From Symsagittifera roscoffensis (lineage: Eukaryota; Xenacoelomorpha; Acoela; Convolutidae): a DNA stretch of 64,000 bases. Below, one piece after another: positions 32,561-44,882 of this stretch (its first letter is position 1; every line of letters starts with the position of its first letter). The stretch is taken from assembly GCF_963678635.1 (NCBI RefSeq), contig NC_087066.1:59290312-59354311 (forward strand), written 5' to 3'. The position numbers and the translations under genes were made by a program. Below the pieces are notes generated by a model. That model worked only from the letters and a program-made list of their open reading frames with translations. It was not told the origin of the DNA and did not search any database.

Positions 32561-33848
32561 GGTTTTAAAGCAGTTTTTTGTCCCAATTTTTTCTCAAATC
32601 TAAATTTCAATTTTTTTTTCTAAATATAATAAGAAGCAGCTGATTTGAAACCTCACATCTCTAATTAATAATTCAATTATTGTTGCCTTATCCTTCTGAC
32701 CTGGCCGGATGCAGACGAATATCTTGTTTCAGATCTTCGAGTTTATTTTATAAACAGTTTTTGATCATTGAATGGATTTAGATGGAAAAAGAGAACTTAG
32801 CGAAAATCGGGGAAAAATTTGCCAAAATCAAGTTGAATCTGAAGCTTTAAAAGGGCTGACTTTTTTCGCTTTTCATAAACAATATCAGTTTCAATTTGTC
32901 ATTATTTAATCGAAACATTATACATTATTTCAAATTCAAAATATTAACAAATTAAAGCGCTTCCGTTATTTTTTGAAGTAAGTCTTAGTGAGCACCTGAA
33001 AACTTTGAGTACATGCGTACAAAATTCAATTATAAATTATTCACGACATTTCTGCTTTCAAGCCGAATTACTTGCATTATAAGCTATCCCAGAAAAAAAT
33101 TTCGCTCTGATGGGCAAGAAATCATTTAAAATCACTAAAAATACCAAAAAAAAACTTTCTGTGGAAAGGATCCATTTATATCCACTTATTTATTTATAAA
33201 TTAATCTCCAGACAGGATCCTTTTATGTAAAACATGGTCGAAACTTCTAGTGCCAAATAGTTCTAATTGAGAAGTTAAAATTTATGCTTCGTATTTAACT
33301 ACTTAACAGCTTTCCAAAATGTGTTGATCTATCATTCTATACTCGTTTTCAGAAGAAGTCAAGCCCAATCGATGTAAATGCAAACAATTTTATAGGATAC
33401 CCCGTCAAAAATATGTCAATAATGTCAAAAATAAATCAATAAAGGCTTAGCAATCTTTAAAGCTGATCATAGCCAGAGTTGACTTTTAATATTGATGTAA
33501 CCGTGCGTGTGAAAAAAAGTAACCCTTATCTCATGGATGTAAAGCAGCAAAAATGGGAAACAATCAAAAATAATCAGCAACATGGCTCGTTTTTGAATAG
33601 TATACTAAACAAAGTAAGAAACGGCAGAAGACAAAGTAATGGCAACTGTGGTTTCTCTGATGTGCCGAGGAACTACGAAAGGTTATACAGCCTGTCTAAG
33701 AATAGTCCATCTTATATATTAAATGAATGACACGTTTTCAGCATAAGGCCTAATGTTTAAGGGGCTATCGAGCGCAACGTTTAAAAAGGCTTAGACCGGT
33801 ACTTTAAGGATCAGAGCAACAATCAGAGCGAGATGAACTCAATTCAAC
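32561..33848. other. Upstream region of the PAN/FN3 gene
   Basis: AT-rich, with no TATA box or initiator that I can single out. On the plus strand one exon-like frame lies at 33479-33730 (listed separately). Otherwise nothing is seen. Confidence 0.4.
33479..33730 (+). CDS. Unrecognised exon-like ORF
   Basis: An 83-codon frame preceded by CATAGCCAG, a possible acceptor that keeps the frame open (reading LTFNIDVTVRVKKSNPY). Composition is unlike the surrounding AT-rich junk: charged, with NGNCGFSDVPRNYERLYSL near the end and a stop at 33728. It may be the last exon of a plus-strand gene whose other exons I cannot find, or chance. No family is recognised. Confidence 0.25.
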   Translation: MTFNIDVTVRVKKSNPYLMDVKQQKWETIKNNQQHGSFLNSILNKVRNGRRQSNGNCGFSDVPRNYERLYSLSKNSPSYILNE

Positions 33849-35062
33849 TTTACCCGCACCGAAGTTTCATGGGTAATAATCGATTATAATGGATTCTCGT
33901 TGACTGAAATCTTGTCTATATAATCGATTATCATGTCAATTTTAGACCACGTAATCGATTTTTAATCGATTATAATTGATTATTTTGGAAAAATTTAAAT
34001 CCTTCATAATCCATTTTAATCGATTATAATCCATTTTTGTTTTCAATATAATAATCCTTCATAATCCATTTTAATCGATTATAATCCATTTTTGTTTTCA
34101 ATATAATGGATTATTTTTTGTACAAAAAATCCATGAAAACTGATAAAATTTTGTAAATAATGACTCTAACTTTTGTAAATAATGACTCTGCAAAACTCGA
34201 ACGAACACGTTCATCCAGGGGCGGCCAATTTGTAGTAATTTTCCAAAAAGTGCCCAAAAACAGCATTTTTGACCAGCTCCTCACGTCAACCCCACCCCCG
34301 CCCCAACATACCCCCCCCCCAACATACCCCCCCCCAACATACCCCCCAACGTATCCCCCCCCCAATTTACCCCAACCAACGACGTACCCCCGTCACGTAC
34401 TCCCATCCCCCAACGTACCCCCCTCCCCCCAACGTACCCGCAATCCACGGCGTACCCCCGTCACGTACTACAATCCCCCGAACGTACCCCCAACCCACGA
34501 CGTACCACCCACCTCCCCCAAACAACGTAACCTTATTTTCCCACGTACCCCCCAACCACGACCTACCCCCTCACGTTCCCCCATCCCCCCACGTACCCCC
34601 CAACCTCGACGTACCCTCCCCCTCTCTCTAGTTAGGGGACATATAACTGTAGTACGGGCATGGGTGGGGAGTTGGTGTGGGATCTATAGGTAATTTTTAG
34701 TAATTTTTCATAACTCGATTGAAAATAGGAAAAAATGAAATTAAGCGAGAGAACAAAATAACTAACTTAAGTTTATCAAAATTATGAAAAAATGAAAACA
34801 ATACATAAAAAGCTTTGGATAAATAGATTATAATTCATTATAATCGATTAAAATGGATTATTTTTCTTTTGATAAAATTTTTTGAAAATAATCGATTATA
34901 ATCTATTATAGTAGATTATATTGGGATTTTTTTACTTAAAAAATATTATCATTATAATCTATTTTCAATCGGTTATAATCGATTATTTTTGTTATTTTGT
35001 AGAGACTGACAATGAAAATCTAATATAATCTATTATTATCCATGAAATTTCAGTGCGGGTAA
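33849..35062. mobile_element. Inverted-repeat element with TACCCGCAC ends, TA target site possible
   Basis: The left arm TTACCCGCACCGAAGTTTCA and the right arm, read in reverse complement as TTACCCGCACTGAAATTTCA, agree for over 30 bp. Inside each arm are many copies of TAATCGATTATAATC. A 53-bp unit is tandemly doubled at about 33999-34104. The ends could be a TA duplication around CCCGCAC, suggesting a Tc1/mariner-type MITE, but that is not certain. The middle holds a C-rich minisatellite. Confidence 0.75.
34293..34632. repeat. C-rich minisatellite (CCCCCAACGTACC-like)
   Basis: About 340 bp of repeated CCCCCCAACGTACCCCC, CACGACGTACC and CAACATACCCC words with extreme strand bias for C. The Pro-rich open frames through it are artefacts of the repeat. 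Confidence 0.9.
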
Positions 35063-35149
35063 GGCTTGACAGTACCTGCCCACTTTTTGTCCAAAATTTT
35101 GCGTTTGTTAGATTCATTTCAGTCTGTAACGAGTCCTATAAAACAGCAA

Positions 35150-36745
35150 TCTCTAGGCTAAGAAAGAAACTTTTTGCAAACCGGTTCGGTCTATGAATCA
35201 AATGGAAATGTTTCTTGAAATAGCTTGAAAAGCTTGCTTGGAAAAACTGAAAGTTTTCACGAACCAATTCAGTCTATGAATAACTTGAAATATTTAAGTT
35301 TCATACCTTGATGAAAAGCTTGCTTAGGGGATCAATTGCGCAATTTTCGCGAACGATTCACTCTATGAAATCAAAGTTTTATAGCTTTAAAAGCTTGCTT
35401 AGTAAACTTTATTTTTTTTCATAAACTGATTCGGTTTATGAAACAAATTGAATTACTTCAAAATTTCTTGCCTAAAAAGCTTGCTTAGAAAAACTGAAAC
35501 TTTTTTCGAACCGATTCGGTCTACAAAATAACTTGAAATAATTCATGCTTCATAGCTTTAAAAACTTGATCAGAAAAACAACTTTTTCGCAAACAATTCA
35601 GTCTATGAATGAACTTGAAATAATTCAAAGTTTCATAGCTCTAAAAGCTTGCTTAGAAAAACTTCAATTTTTTGCGAACTGACTCAGTCTATAAAATAAT
35701 TTGTAATAATACAAATTATCATAGCTTTAAAAGCGTGCTTATAAAAACTTGATTTTTTTGCGAACCGATTCGGTCTACGAAATAGCTTGAAAGAATTTAA
35801 GTTTTTTTAGCTTGATTAGCTTGGTTAGAAAATTTTTAAGGTTTATGCGTACTGATTCTGTTTATGAAATGAATTGAAATATTTCAGGGTTGCATAGCTC
35901 TATTAGCTTGCCTAGAAGATCTTACTTTTTTCGCAAACCGAGTCAGCCTATATATTTACTCGGAAATTTTTTTAAGTATCGTAGTTTTCGAAGTTTCGAA
36001 CAGCCTCAAAGTTCCAAATAGCTTGCTTAAACAAATTTTTTGTGAAACGATTTGTTTTATTAAATATCTTGAATTGTGTCAAAGTTTCATAGCTTAAATT
36101 GCTTGCTTTGAAAAACTGTAATTTTTGGCAAAAACGATTCGGTCTCAGAAATAGCTTGGATTTTTTCAAAGTTCCTTGCTTCATTAGCTCGCGCAAAAAA
36201 AACATAAAGAACTAAGAAAAAACCTGGAAATCACTTGAAAGGCTTCACTAGAAAAACTGTTTGCCATCCGGTTTGAAAAAACAGTTTGAAAAAGTTTGAA
36301 TTATTCAAAGTTTCATAGCTTAAACAGCTTCCTTATAAAAATTTATTTTTTTACCCTATAAAAAACTGAAAATAACTCTAAGTGCCCTAGCTTAATAGTT
36401 TGCTTCGGAAAACTTATAGTTTTTGAGAGCCAAATCAGTGTATGCAATTGCTTAGAAATTTTTAAAAGTTTCATGTTTTCAATAGCTTGCATAGAAAAAA
36501 AAAATTGAACTTTTTGTGAACCAGTTCGCTCTGTTTCATTTCATAGCTTGAATAGCTCACTAAAAAAATGTTTAATTTTTTGCCAAGCTGGTTTAAAAAA
36601 CTTAACTTTTTTTGCTAATTGAGTTAAATTGCGTCATCCGATTTGCTTCATGAAACATTTTGAATTATCTCAAAGTTTCAAAGCTTGCTGAGAAAAACTT
36701 CATTTTTTCAGAAACCGATTCGTTCTATGAAACCTGAGGTTTTTC
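35150..36745. repeat. Diverged satellite, period about 85 bp
   Basis: The core GAACCGATTCGGTCTATGAA recurs at about 35178, 35258, 35350, 35421, 35508, 35590, 35675, 35761, 35848, 35933, 36042 and 36130, and in weaker form to about 36710. Between cores lies CAAAGTTTCATAGCTT then AAAGCTTGCTTAGAAAAACT. ACCGATTCGGT is almost a palindrome. Roughly 18 units, with copies well diverged, so it is an old array. Confidence 0.85.
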
Positions 36746-38924
36746 AAACCTATTTACGATATGGCCTTAGTTGAAGTTGTTCTAAGTTTTTTTTTTTGCT
36801 TGGATAGCTTGATCAGAACAGCAACTAATTTTTTGCAAGTCAAGTGATTGTTGGAGGCGGGCTTGCTAGTTTACCTTAATTCAGCACACTACAGACTGAG
36901 TTAAATTTTTGTGGCTCAATGCCGTTTCTTTGCATCTAGAAACTTTGTGTGGCACCACTTTGGCAGCTGAAATCTCACAGACTGAAGTAGAGCTGAAGCT
37001 AGAGGTCAAATACCAGCACGTCCTCACATACTATCATTATCAAGGCAGGGGATCAATTGCGCAATCTGCGGTCTCGAAGTGAAGGCCTTGCCTTAAGGCT
37101 AAGTGCCTCTGCACTAAGTAGTATATGTTGAATAAAATCAGTGCGAGGTCATTGAGAGCCCCATGTATTAAGATAGGTTGTAGCTTTTTGTTCTTCAGGT
37201 TTTGTTTTATTATACGGAATATATTTCGCATGTATTAAGAAAGCTAATAAGTTTCAGATCGTAACTTTCAGGTAACTTTTTTGGCGACGGATTTTGTCGA
37301 TACAGCAATGTTCAAAACTCTATACACCCAAGATCCTGTGTATTAAGATGTGGAATGTTTTTCTCAATTTATTACGTTAGGTTTCAGATTTTCGGATGAT
37401 GAAAAAGTGTCAGTTGATCAACAATTTGCTTGTAAAGGTAAAACTAGCAGAGCAAACGTCTGACTTTAATTTATTATTTGTGCAATTTTTTATTTTGCAG
37501 ATAAAAAAAACACTAATTCAATAGCGTTTGTAAATTTGTCTTGCAGAAACACACTTTTGATTACTATTAGCTAGAAAATTCAAAGCAAATTAGACTCAAA
37601 GTCATTTGTTAGCTTTGATTTCTGTCAAAATGAGTTTTATGTGAGAAACTATTGAGTTTTTTTATAGAATTTTTTGTTTTTTTTCTTAAATTTTTTTACA
37701 CTGTTATTGAAAATCAAACAAAACCTCTACTTTTTCATTAACATCTCTTTTTTGCTTCTGCAACAATTTATCACACGGTTGTAAGAAAATCTCAGAACTT
37801 AGAATGATTCCTGCTTTCTGTTTAAATTAATATATTGCAATTGAACCCATCTTGCATAAAAACTTAATCAGTTTCAAGAAGTCTTAGTAAAAACGGTACC
37901 AATTGAACAAGCAGTTTGCGAAGAAAACTGATAATAGTACAGCAAACGTCTGAATATTTTCTTAATAATCTACTAAAGTTTATATTTTACAGATTTTTAA
38001 TTTGAACATGATTATGTTTCACAAAACTCTCTAATTCAGTAGCTACTGCAATTTTTTTCTGCAAAAATATTTTTTCATGACTATTAGCTAGAAATTTAAA
38101 TGCCAAATAGTCTCCAAAATTACTTTGTGTTTTGAATTTGTGTCAAAAACATTGTTTAAATTAGAGTTTACGGGAGTTAACTAGTCTTAAAACGAAATAT
38201 CTAGAGCACACGCCATTTATAAAACATGAGATTAACTGGGCGTAGTTTCTGTAAGTTTTGGTTACCAAAGTAGGAGCAAAGTTTTTGATTTTTATCTGAA
38301 ACTGTTCTAACTTTTGATACAGCAGGATTTTTTTGGGAATTTTTTTACTGCTATAAAAGAGAAAAGTAGGCAATCAAACATGTTTCTCGACTTCTGCAAT
38401 ATTTGAAATCTACTAAAAGAGCTTTCAAATCTTCTAAATCATCCAAAAACATAAGTCAATTTAGTTGAATTGAACAATTTGTTGTGAATCCTAATCAATG
38501 TTTAATCTAATAAATTCTCAAAAAGTGTTCAGTACTGCAGACTTTTCAAATTGAAATAAGATTGAAGCTAGCCAGCGCGAACATACGATTTTGCAGTGTT
38601 TTTATTGGAGTCAATTCCTGTTTATGGTCACAATATTGATTGATTTTGAAAAGTAATACATCTGATTCTAAAGAAACTTTCATATTGAAACTAACATTTC
38701 TAATACAATTATCTTAGAATTTTTCATTTGAATCTTTTTCGAAAAAAAAAAACAGAACTCAATTTTTTATTCTTCGTGTAGAATTGGTGATTCTAATGTA
38801 ATACATGCTATAGTAGCCTGAGCGTAAGATTGATTCGTCATTAAGTTAAGTAGTACAGCAAACAAAGGGTAAAAGTTTGAAAAGTTGAATCTTCAAATAT
38901 ATAGTCCCTCTTATGGCAGAAAAC
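36746..38924. other. AT-rich DNA, no gene seen
   Basis: No coding frame. About 37420-37660 and 37895-38160 are diverged copies of one another (shared AGCAAACGTCTGA, TTTTACAGAT or TTTTGCAGAT, CTAATTCA.TAG and GACTATTAGCTAGAAA), an old duplication about 475 bp apart. The 19-mer at 37047-37065 also occurs in the satellite at 35326-35344. Confidence 0.5.
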
Positions 38925-39646
38925 TCAGGTCAAGTAAAATCGGCGGATCCCCCCAAATGGGAACTTCAGTGGCTAGGTTCATGAAACTCATAGGACGGAT
39001 ACTAGAGATGATTTGACCCGGACATGCAAAAATCCATAACCCCCGGACCCCCCGGCGCCAAGTGATAACGGTCCCCGGAAGTGTAAATTGCCCTATCAGA
39101 ACTCGGTAACTAGCGGTTGAAATGGAACCAAAACATAGTATGTTATAGGCCTAGTTAAGGGGAGCTTAAGTTTGGAAAACCAGACCCCTCAGACCCCGGT
39201 TTCGTTTTTCGATCCCTCAGACTTCCGGTTGTATGCCCTAAGTAAACAAACCCACCCCTAACTTCCGGAAGTCGTTTCTCGGCCTCCAATGATTACAGGG
39301 AGCTGAAACTTTGAGGGATGATAGGTAGTGGCAAGATACATCTTGTATTATAATTTGAACCAAATACCGCGGTTGGACCGGAAGCTATTAGCACTTGCAA
39401 AAACACCCCCTTAGACCGGAAAAAGGCAACTTACGCGAAATAATGAGCGAGGGCATATCGATTTTATTGCGGCAATGGACATAAGATACGGACCTCAAAA
39501 AAAACCCCCAGTGATTGAAACCCCTCCGGCAACTCCTTCCGGTGTTAATAGCCTTTTCCCGGGAAAAGTGATAATGGACCTTAGAAATGGGATAACTTCG
39601 GAAGTATTAACGGGATATGGATGAAACTTGGTAGTTGGGACCTCCA
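38925..39646 (+). repeat. Probable 5' portion of the element B LTR
   Basis: GC-rich DNA continuous with the LTR and rich in CCGGAAG(T)-like words (for example near 39080, 39225, 39265, 39530), but absent from the 3' copies. The 3' copies start abruptly inside env sequence without a polypurine tract, so I think this is LTR sequence that the 3' LTR lost. The outer boundary is not fixed; a candidate TG start is TGGCAGAAAACTC near 38914. Confidence 0.5.
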
Positions 39647-41180
39647 TGGGATTTTGAACCCAAATATGGACGTTTGACCGCGGTTGACCCCTGGGTGACC
39701 TTAAGTTGACCTTTGGGCATTTTGACCCCAAAATTGCATGGAAAATATTAACACCGGAAAGTGGCGCATTTCCCAGCCCAACCCCTGGAAATGAGAATGG
39801 GTCACCTTGCTAAAAATTGGAGGAACACTTATATTTTGGGAACTAGAGCAGTAGTTGATAGAGATAAAGCTTTTACATTGCAACCTTGGAGTGGAGGGTT
39901 TAATTCAAAGTGGACTTGGTAAACATTGGGTTCAGTTTAGCGTGGAGAGTGATCTATTAATAGAATATCACCAGGGTAAAAGAAAAGTAGTCCCAGAGGA
40001 AATTGGTACTAATAGAAGCATAGTATTTGACTAAATAGTATGAATGGACGGGAAATTTATCTGGCTCTCCGGAGGTGACTTTTTGGTTTAATTTGACCCC
40101 TAATAGACGAACTACGTTTCCCTGGTAGCTAGACGGTCGGGATTGGAATAGAGTACAGATAAAAATTTTAGATGCCTGAAATGAAAAAGCTACCCATGAA
40201 AAAGGCCTCACCCTACCCTTAGGAGGTCGGAACGTTAACGGGATAAAAGAAATAAAGGCCTTGGGAGGATTACTGAGTAAACAGAGTATGGTTTGGAGGT
40301 TGAGTTGAACTCGAGAAATGAAGTTCGCAGAGTTCAGGAATTGGTTGATTAGAATCGTATGACAATTGTTTGCTTGGTCAAATTGTGACAGCTACCGCAT
40401 TCCGGGTATCTAATAAGCGTGAAAAGATTGATAAAAGAAACTAAAATTGGCACGTGGCAGAAGTGACAGGGGGAGGGATATAGTCTTAAAACATGTGCGG
40501 ACGGGTAATTTAGGCGGATGTCAGGACTGATAGGGAATGGCGTGACTTAACTAAAACTAAGTGTTAAGAAAGATAAGGAATTGGAGGGTACCGGAGAGCC
40601 TGTAAGAGTCAGAAAAACTATTGCGAGCAAAGCGAATAGTTGATTATCCGTGAGTTAGAGAGAGCAATTGTGAGATTTATAGAATTCAGACGGGTCCTGA
40701 GAGTGACTCGTGAAATTTTTAAAGTGAGTTCTCGACGCGAGATTTTTAGTGAAGCTTTGTGAATCAAAGTTGAAGTGTTGCTTAGAATTATTTGTAAAGT
40801 GAACTGCAAGAGGCAGCTTTCTGGAACTTATCGCAGATTAATTCATTGATACTTAATAAATTGTATTCAGGCCACTTAGTGGCCCTTATACTCAGTTTAT
40901 ATATACGCAATTTATATATTTATTTCTGAATTCAATTACTATCCAGTTTCTTGCGATTCTTTCCGAGGAAGAAAACAGTCGAGAGCAATCGAGCAAAGGG
41001 GGCGCAACCCAGTGTAGTACATCGATCGACCACCAAATTCAACCTTTCAACCGAAGGGATTATCATCAAATACTGGATCACAGCTCAGCCCTTGCTGGTT
41101 CTGGTATTTAGGGAAGGGACTTAGCGGACTATATAGAAGGGACATATTGGGTCTAAACAGTCAAATTCTCCAAGACGACA
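39647..41180 (+). repeat. 5' LTR of element B, part shared with the 3' LTR
   Basis: Runs from CATGGGATTTTGAACCC to CTCCAAGACGACA and aligns along its length with 50258-51752. It has a polyadenylation signal AATAAA at 40855-40860 and the palindrome GGCCACTTAGTGGCC just after it. It is followed by one base and the PBS. Confidence 0.88.
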
Positions 41181-41181
41181 T

Positions 41182-41199
41182 TGGCGCTCCTGGGTGGGC
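41182..41199 (+). promoter_or_regulatory. Primer-binding site of element B
   Basis: TGGCGCTCCTGGGTGGGC begins one base after the LTR end CA, with the TGG expected opposite tRNA CCA. The tRNA is not assigned. Confidence 0.75.
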
Positions 41200-41263
41200 A
41201 TCTCTTTGGACTACAGTTGCGTGAAACGATACGTTTGATCAACTACTTGACGATACGATTGCA

Positions 41264-42273
41264 ATGGCGATGAACGACGGAGATCGTCAACTGATGGCAG
41301 AGGCTGCGGTGGCGGCAGCAAACGCCCTCGACCGACAGCAAGGTGTGTTCGGATTCGGGACGATACGTCCGGACCGGTTTTCGTCTAGCAGCTACCAGAA
41401 CTGGGCGGACTGCAGGAAGCACTTTGCGTGGGTGGCCGAGGCGAACCGGTGGGACGACGAGCAAGACCGGAGGGTCCTGCCAACTTGCCTGACGGGTTGG
41501 GCACTTGACGAATTCACCAGCATGCCAGCCCGCTTCCGTGATGAAATGGAGGGATTCGAACCGCCAACTTTGGCAAGGATTCTCGCCGAGCTCGATCACA
41601 GGATGATGCCGTTTCAGACGCACGCAGGCGCCCGAGCGGAGTTCAAAAGTCTGATGCAAGGCGAAAAAGAGGGTCTTAGGGAGTTCTCCAGACGAATCCG
41701 GTCCCTTGGGGATGTAGCCAATGTGAACATTGGAGCCCAAGCTAGAGATGAAATGAACCGTGAGCAGTTCATCGACGGGCTGTTTGATGTGGATGTCCAA
41801 GACCAGCACCTGCGGGAAGACTTGGGGAGCCTCGCTCGGGCCGTTGCTCGGGCCCAAGCCCTGGAGCTAGTCAACAAGACGTCACGGGCCAGAAACAGAA
41901 AGAGGCTGCATTTCGCAAGAATGGCCGTGAATGTACCAAACCAGGAGGCAGAGGCGAGCCGTAGTGCTGGTGGACAAAACAGTCGGCTGCCACTTGTAGG
42001 GGCCAATTCGGGACGACAGCAGGCAGGCACTGACCCCCCGAATCGACCAATTGGTGAGTGTCCAGAGTGATCTTCTGACACAGATGCAGAATATGGCGTC
42101 TATGATGGGTAGGTTTGCCAATTCTATTATTCCTGCCCCCCATCTGGAGAACTTAACCCGCCCTGATCAAACCCAACGACCTCGGCAGCTCTTTGATCCT
42201 TACCCCGGCCAGGATTGTCGGAGTAACCAGAACAGTGGAGTCGGACGCTACGGGGTGAAGAGCCAGGTACCTC
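41264..42273 (+). pseudogene. gag: gag, element B
   Basis: The ATG at 41264 opens 268 codons. The protein has RPDRFSSSSYQNWADCRKHF, a tryptophan-containing helix (LPTCLTGWALDEFTSMP), RILAELDHRM and a helical stretch LREFSRRIRSLGDVA with REQFIDGLFD. This is the arrangement of Ty3/gypsy Gag capsids. A frameshift near 42050-42070 moves into an overlapping frame (DLLTQMQNMASMMGRFA). Another shift before 42274 leads to the zinc knuckle. Confidence 0.85.
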
Positions 42274-42963
42274 GTGGCATGTGGCCAGCCAGGACACTTC
42301 GCGAAGGAATGCCCCCAGAAGACCGCGGACCATTTAAACTACCAAGGGCCGGGACAATTGAGCGGATACCAAGGAGGTTTCGTCCCGGCCGACTTAAAAA
42401 ACCAACAGTCGAACGGTAGGAGTCCCACTCTCAGCGGCTTGACCCAACAAACCCCGAATTCCCAGATGCCGCCTCTGATTCTGCAACGCAACGACAGGAC
42501 AACTGGATCGGAGCAAGTTCAGTCACTCTTTCATCAACCCCAACCCCCCACCGCGGCAGTTTCTAAACAGATGTCTAGTACCCAGTGCCAGACGGAGAGA
42601 TCATTGGAGTTTGTTGGCGTATGTCAAGTACCCGAAGCGCCTTTCGGATTAATAGCAGACGCTCGTGTCGGAGGTACCCCAGTGAGAGCGTTAGTCGACA
42701 CTGGAGCTAAAATCAACCTTATCCGGAGCGATGTTTACAGCAGACTGTCAGCTGCACCAGCCCTCCAGACGTACAAGGGGTCCCTGGAGACAGCGGACGG
42801 ACGCGCGGTCATTGTTGACGGCTGGATTACAACTAACCTGGAGCTCGGGTCGATAGACGATGATATCGAAGCATTAGTGGTTCCTGAGTTAAAGAGCGGA
42901 GGTGATCCTTGGTATGCAATTAATCAAGGAGTACGAGTGTTCATTGGACTTCCACTGCGATAA
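42274..42963 (+). pseudogene. Nucleocapsid knuckle and protease, element B
   Basis: Begins with ACGQPGHFAKECPQ, a CCHC knuckle whose first Cys lies outside the visible frame (the codon at that place reads Leu). After a Gln/Pro-rich linker comes the aspartic protease, with ARVGGTPVRALVDTGAKINL, ALVDTGA being the active-site motif, and ADGRAVIVDGWITT. The protease's last segment (ILGMQLIKEYEC) is in the overlapping frame at 42902, so a frameshift lies near 42895. Confidence 0.85.
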
Positions 42964-43351
42964 CTGGTGGACGGGGCCGAAAGAAGGATCAATAGTCCCC
43001 TTGCATTACGAACCATTACGGGCCACGTCCCCGGGGCCCTCAGCAGTCCCAGACTCTCAAAACCCAGCAGCAGATGTCACTGAAACTATACCCCAGCAGC
43101 CTACCTATGGCCCTGGAGATCTGGTGGAGGGTTGGACAGACGATGAAGAGGATCATTTTGTCCAGGTGATAAGTAACGGGGATGAGGTCGACCTCCAAGC
43201 GCAAGCGGAACGCCACTTGGAAGAAGATGTTCAGAAGATCTTGGAGTTGGCTGCGCCCGGTGTGGCGGGGGCTGAGAGAGATCGACTTTGGGAACTCATC
43301 CGATCGCACAGAGACGTGTTCGCTCTCACGAGCTGGGGCAGACGAACTTAG
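42902..43351 (+). pseudogene. Protease end and pre-RT linker, element B
   Basis: Starts ILGMQLIKEYECSLDF, the flap-to-end part of the protease. An acidic linker (EGWTDDEEDHFVQVI) and the helical pre-RT segment RLWELIRSHRDVFAL follow. The expected continuation (LGQTNLVTHRIDT) is in another frame from about 43325, so the frame is broken there. Confidence 0.75.
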
Positions 43352-43785
43352 TGACCCATCGGATTGACACTAGGGATATGGATCCCATCAAAATTCCCCC
43401 TCATCGAGCTTCTCCGGCGAAGATGCCAATTATCCGAGAGGAGGTGCAGAGCATGTTGGATAAAGGAGTAATTCAGCCGTCTAAAAGTCCCTACAGTGCG
43501 CCAATTGTCCTACAGAAGAAGAAAGATGGGAGCTGGCGGTTTTGTGTGGACCATAGGAAGTTGAACGATGTGACGATCAAAGATGCGTTTCCCATCCCCG
43601 GATACAACAGACCTTCGACGCTTTGAATGGACAGATTTGGCCAGTGGTTATTGGCAAGTACCCGTAGCCGAGGAAGACCGACACAAGACTGCCTTCGTGA
43701 CCACAGATGGAGGATTGTACGAGTATGTAATGATGCCCTTCGGGTTGTCCAAACGCCCCTGGAACGTTCCAGCGACTCATGAATA
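43325..43785 (+). pseudogene. RT fingers and palm start, element B
   Basis: HRASPAKMPIIREEVQSML, then SPYSAPIVLQKKKDGSWRFC, VDHRKLNDVTIKDAFPIP: the conserved beginning of a gypsy RT. Bases are lost near 43600-43625, shifting the frame before DLASGYWQVPVAEEDRHKTA. After YVMMPFGLS another shift near 43750 breaks the protein before the palm continues at 43779. Confidence 0.9.
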
Positions 43786-44855
43786 AACTGTTCCGGGAGC
43801 ACTTGTGGAAGTGGGCTCTGGTGTTCCTGGATGACTTTCTAGTCTACAGCCAGTCGGACGAGAGTCATTTTGCTCACCTCCGGGCAACCTTTCAACTCTT
43901 GAGAGCAGCCAACTTGAAACTAAAACCAAAGAAATACAGGCTGGTGCAGAGGGAGGTCACCTATTTGAGCCATATTATTGGAAGTGAGGGGATCAAAGTC
44001 GGTCCTAAAAAAGTAGAAGCAGTCACGAACTGGCCAGTTCCATCAACCGTGAAAGGAGTGAGATCTTTCCTAGGCTTCTGCAATCACTACCGCAGGTTTG
44101 TGAGAAATTTTGCCGGTATAGCAAGTCCCTTGTCTTCACTGACGAAGAAAAAGGTGCCGTTTGTGTGGACAGACGAATGCCAGGCCGCCTTTGAACTTCT
44201 CAGGAGAGAGCTCATCACGGCCCCCGTATTGGAGTTTCCCGACTACAATGGCAGCTTCATAGTAGATACCGACACGAGTAACACCAGTCTTGGGGCAGTA
44301 CTTTCTAATATCATCCAGGGGGAAGAACGACCCCTAGTCTACGCCAGCCGCGTTCTCTCAAAGACCGAGACCAATTATTCAACGACAAAGCTTGAAGCTT
44401 TGGCAGTTGTCCAAGCAGTCAAGTGGTTTAAGTCCTATATTTGGGGTGTAAAATTCGTTCTCCGGACAGATCACTCCAGCTTGCAGTGGCTCTTCAAGCA
44501 AAAAGAGCCGGATTTAATGACGTTCAGGATGCAGCAGCAGCTGCAAGAATTTGATTTCGAGGTTGTCCACCGAGCAGGATCCAAGCATGGAAACGCGGAT
44601 GGTCTCACGAGATTGCTAGAAGAGGAACCAGATTGGCAACCTGGCGAAAAAGAGGAGGCATTTGGTCCCTGTCCACAGGCGATTCCACTCGAAGAGGCCT
44701 TGAGAAGGGTTGACCGGCCTCAGACAGATATTGTAGCTATGCTGAGCGACGGCGATGTACCAGACGACAATGAGGCAATTTCCTGGGAACGGACATCCCT
44801 TGAGATTTCCTCTCTTCAAAAAGAGGATGAGTCGATAGCTCGAGTGTTCTACTAG
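43779..44855 (+). pseudogene. RT palm/thumb and RNase H, element B
   Basis: A 358-codon frame. The RT active site reads ALVFLDDFLVYS, the FxDD form of YxDD. SFLGFCNHYRRFVRNFA marks the thumb and connection. RNase H has its four acidic residues in VDTDTSN, TKLEALAVV, RTDHSSL and NADGLTRL. This part looks intact in itself. A TAG at 44853 separates it from integrase, and the linker between RNase H and integrase (about 44856-44882) has lost its frame. Confidence 0.92.
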
Positions 44856-44882
44856 GCCGAACTGGATGGAGAGTCTGGCGAT

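Noticed and set aside
34160-34693. 177- and 120-codon Pro-rich ORFs
   Set aside because: They are translations of the C-rich minisatellite in different frames.
39647-39647. Treating 39647 as the true LTR start of element B with a TG end
   Set aside because: No polypurine tract or target duplication supports it, and env lacks its anchor at the 3' junction. A deletion explains it better.
41614-42143. Long minus-strand ORFs opposite gag of element B
   Set aside because: GC-rich shadows of the plus-strand gag frames, without motifs of their own.
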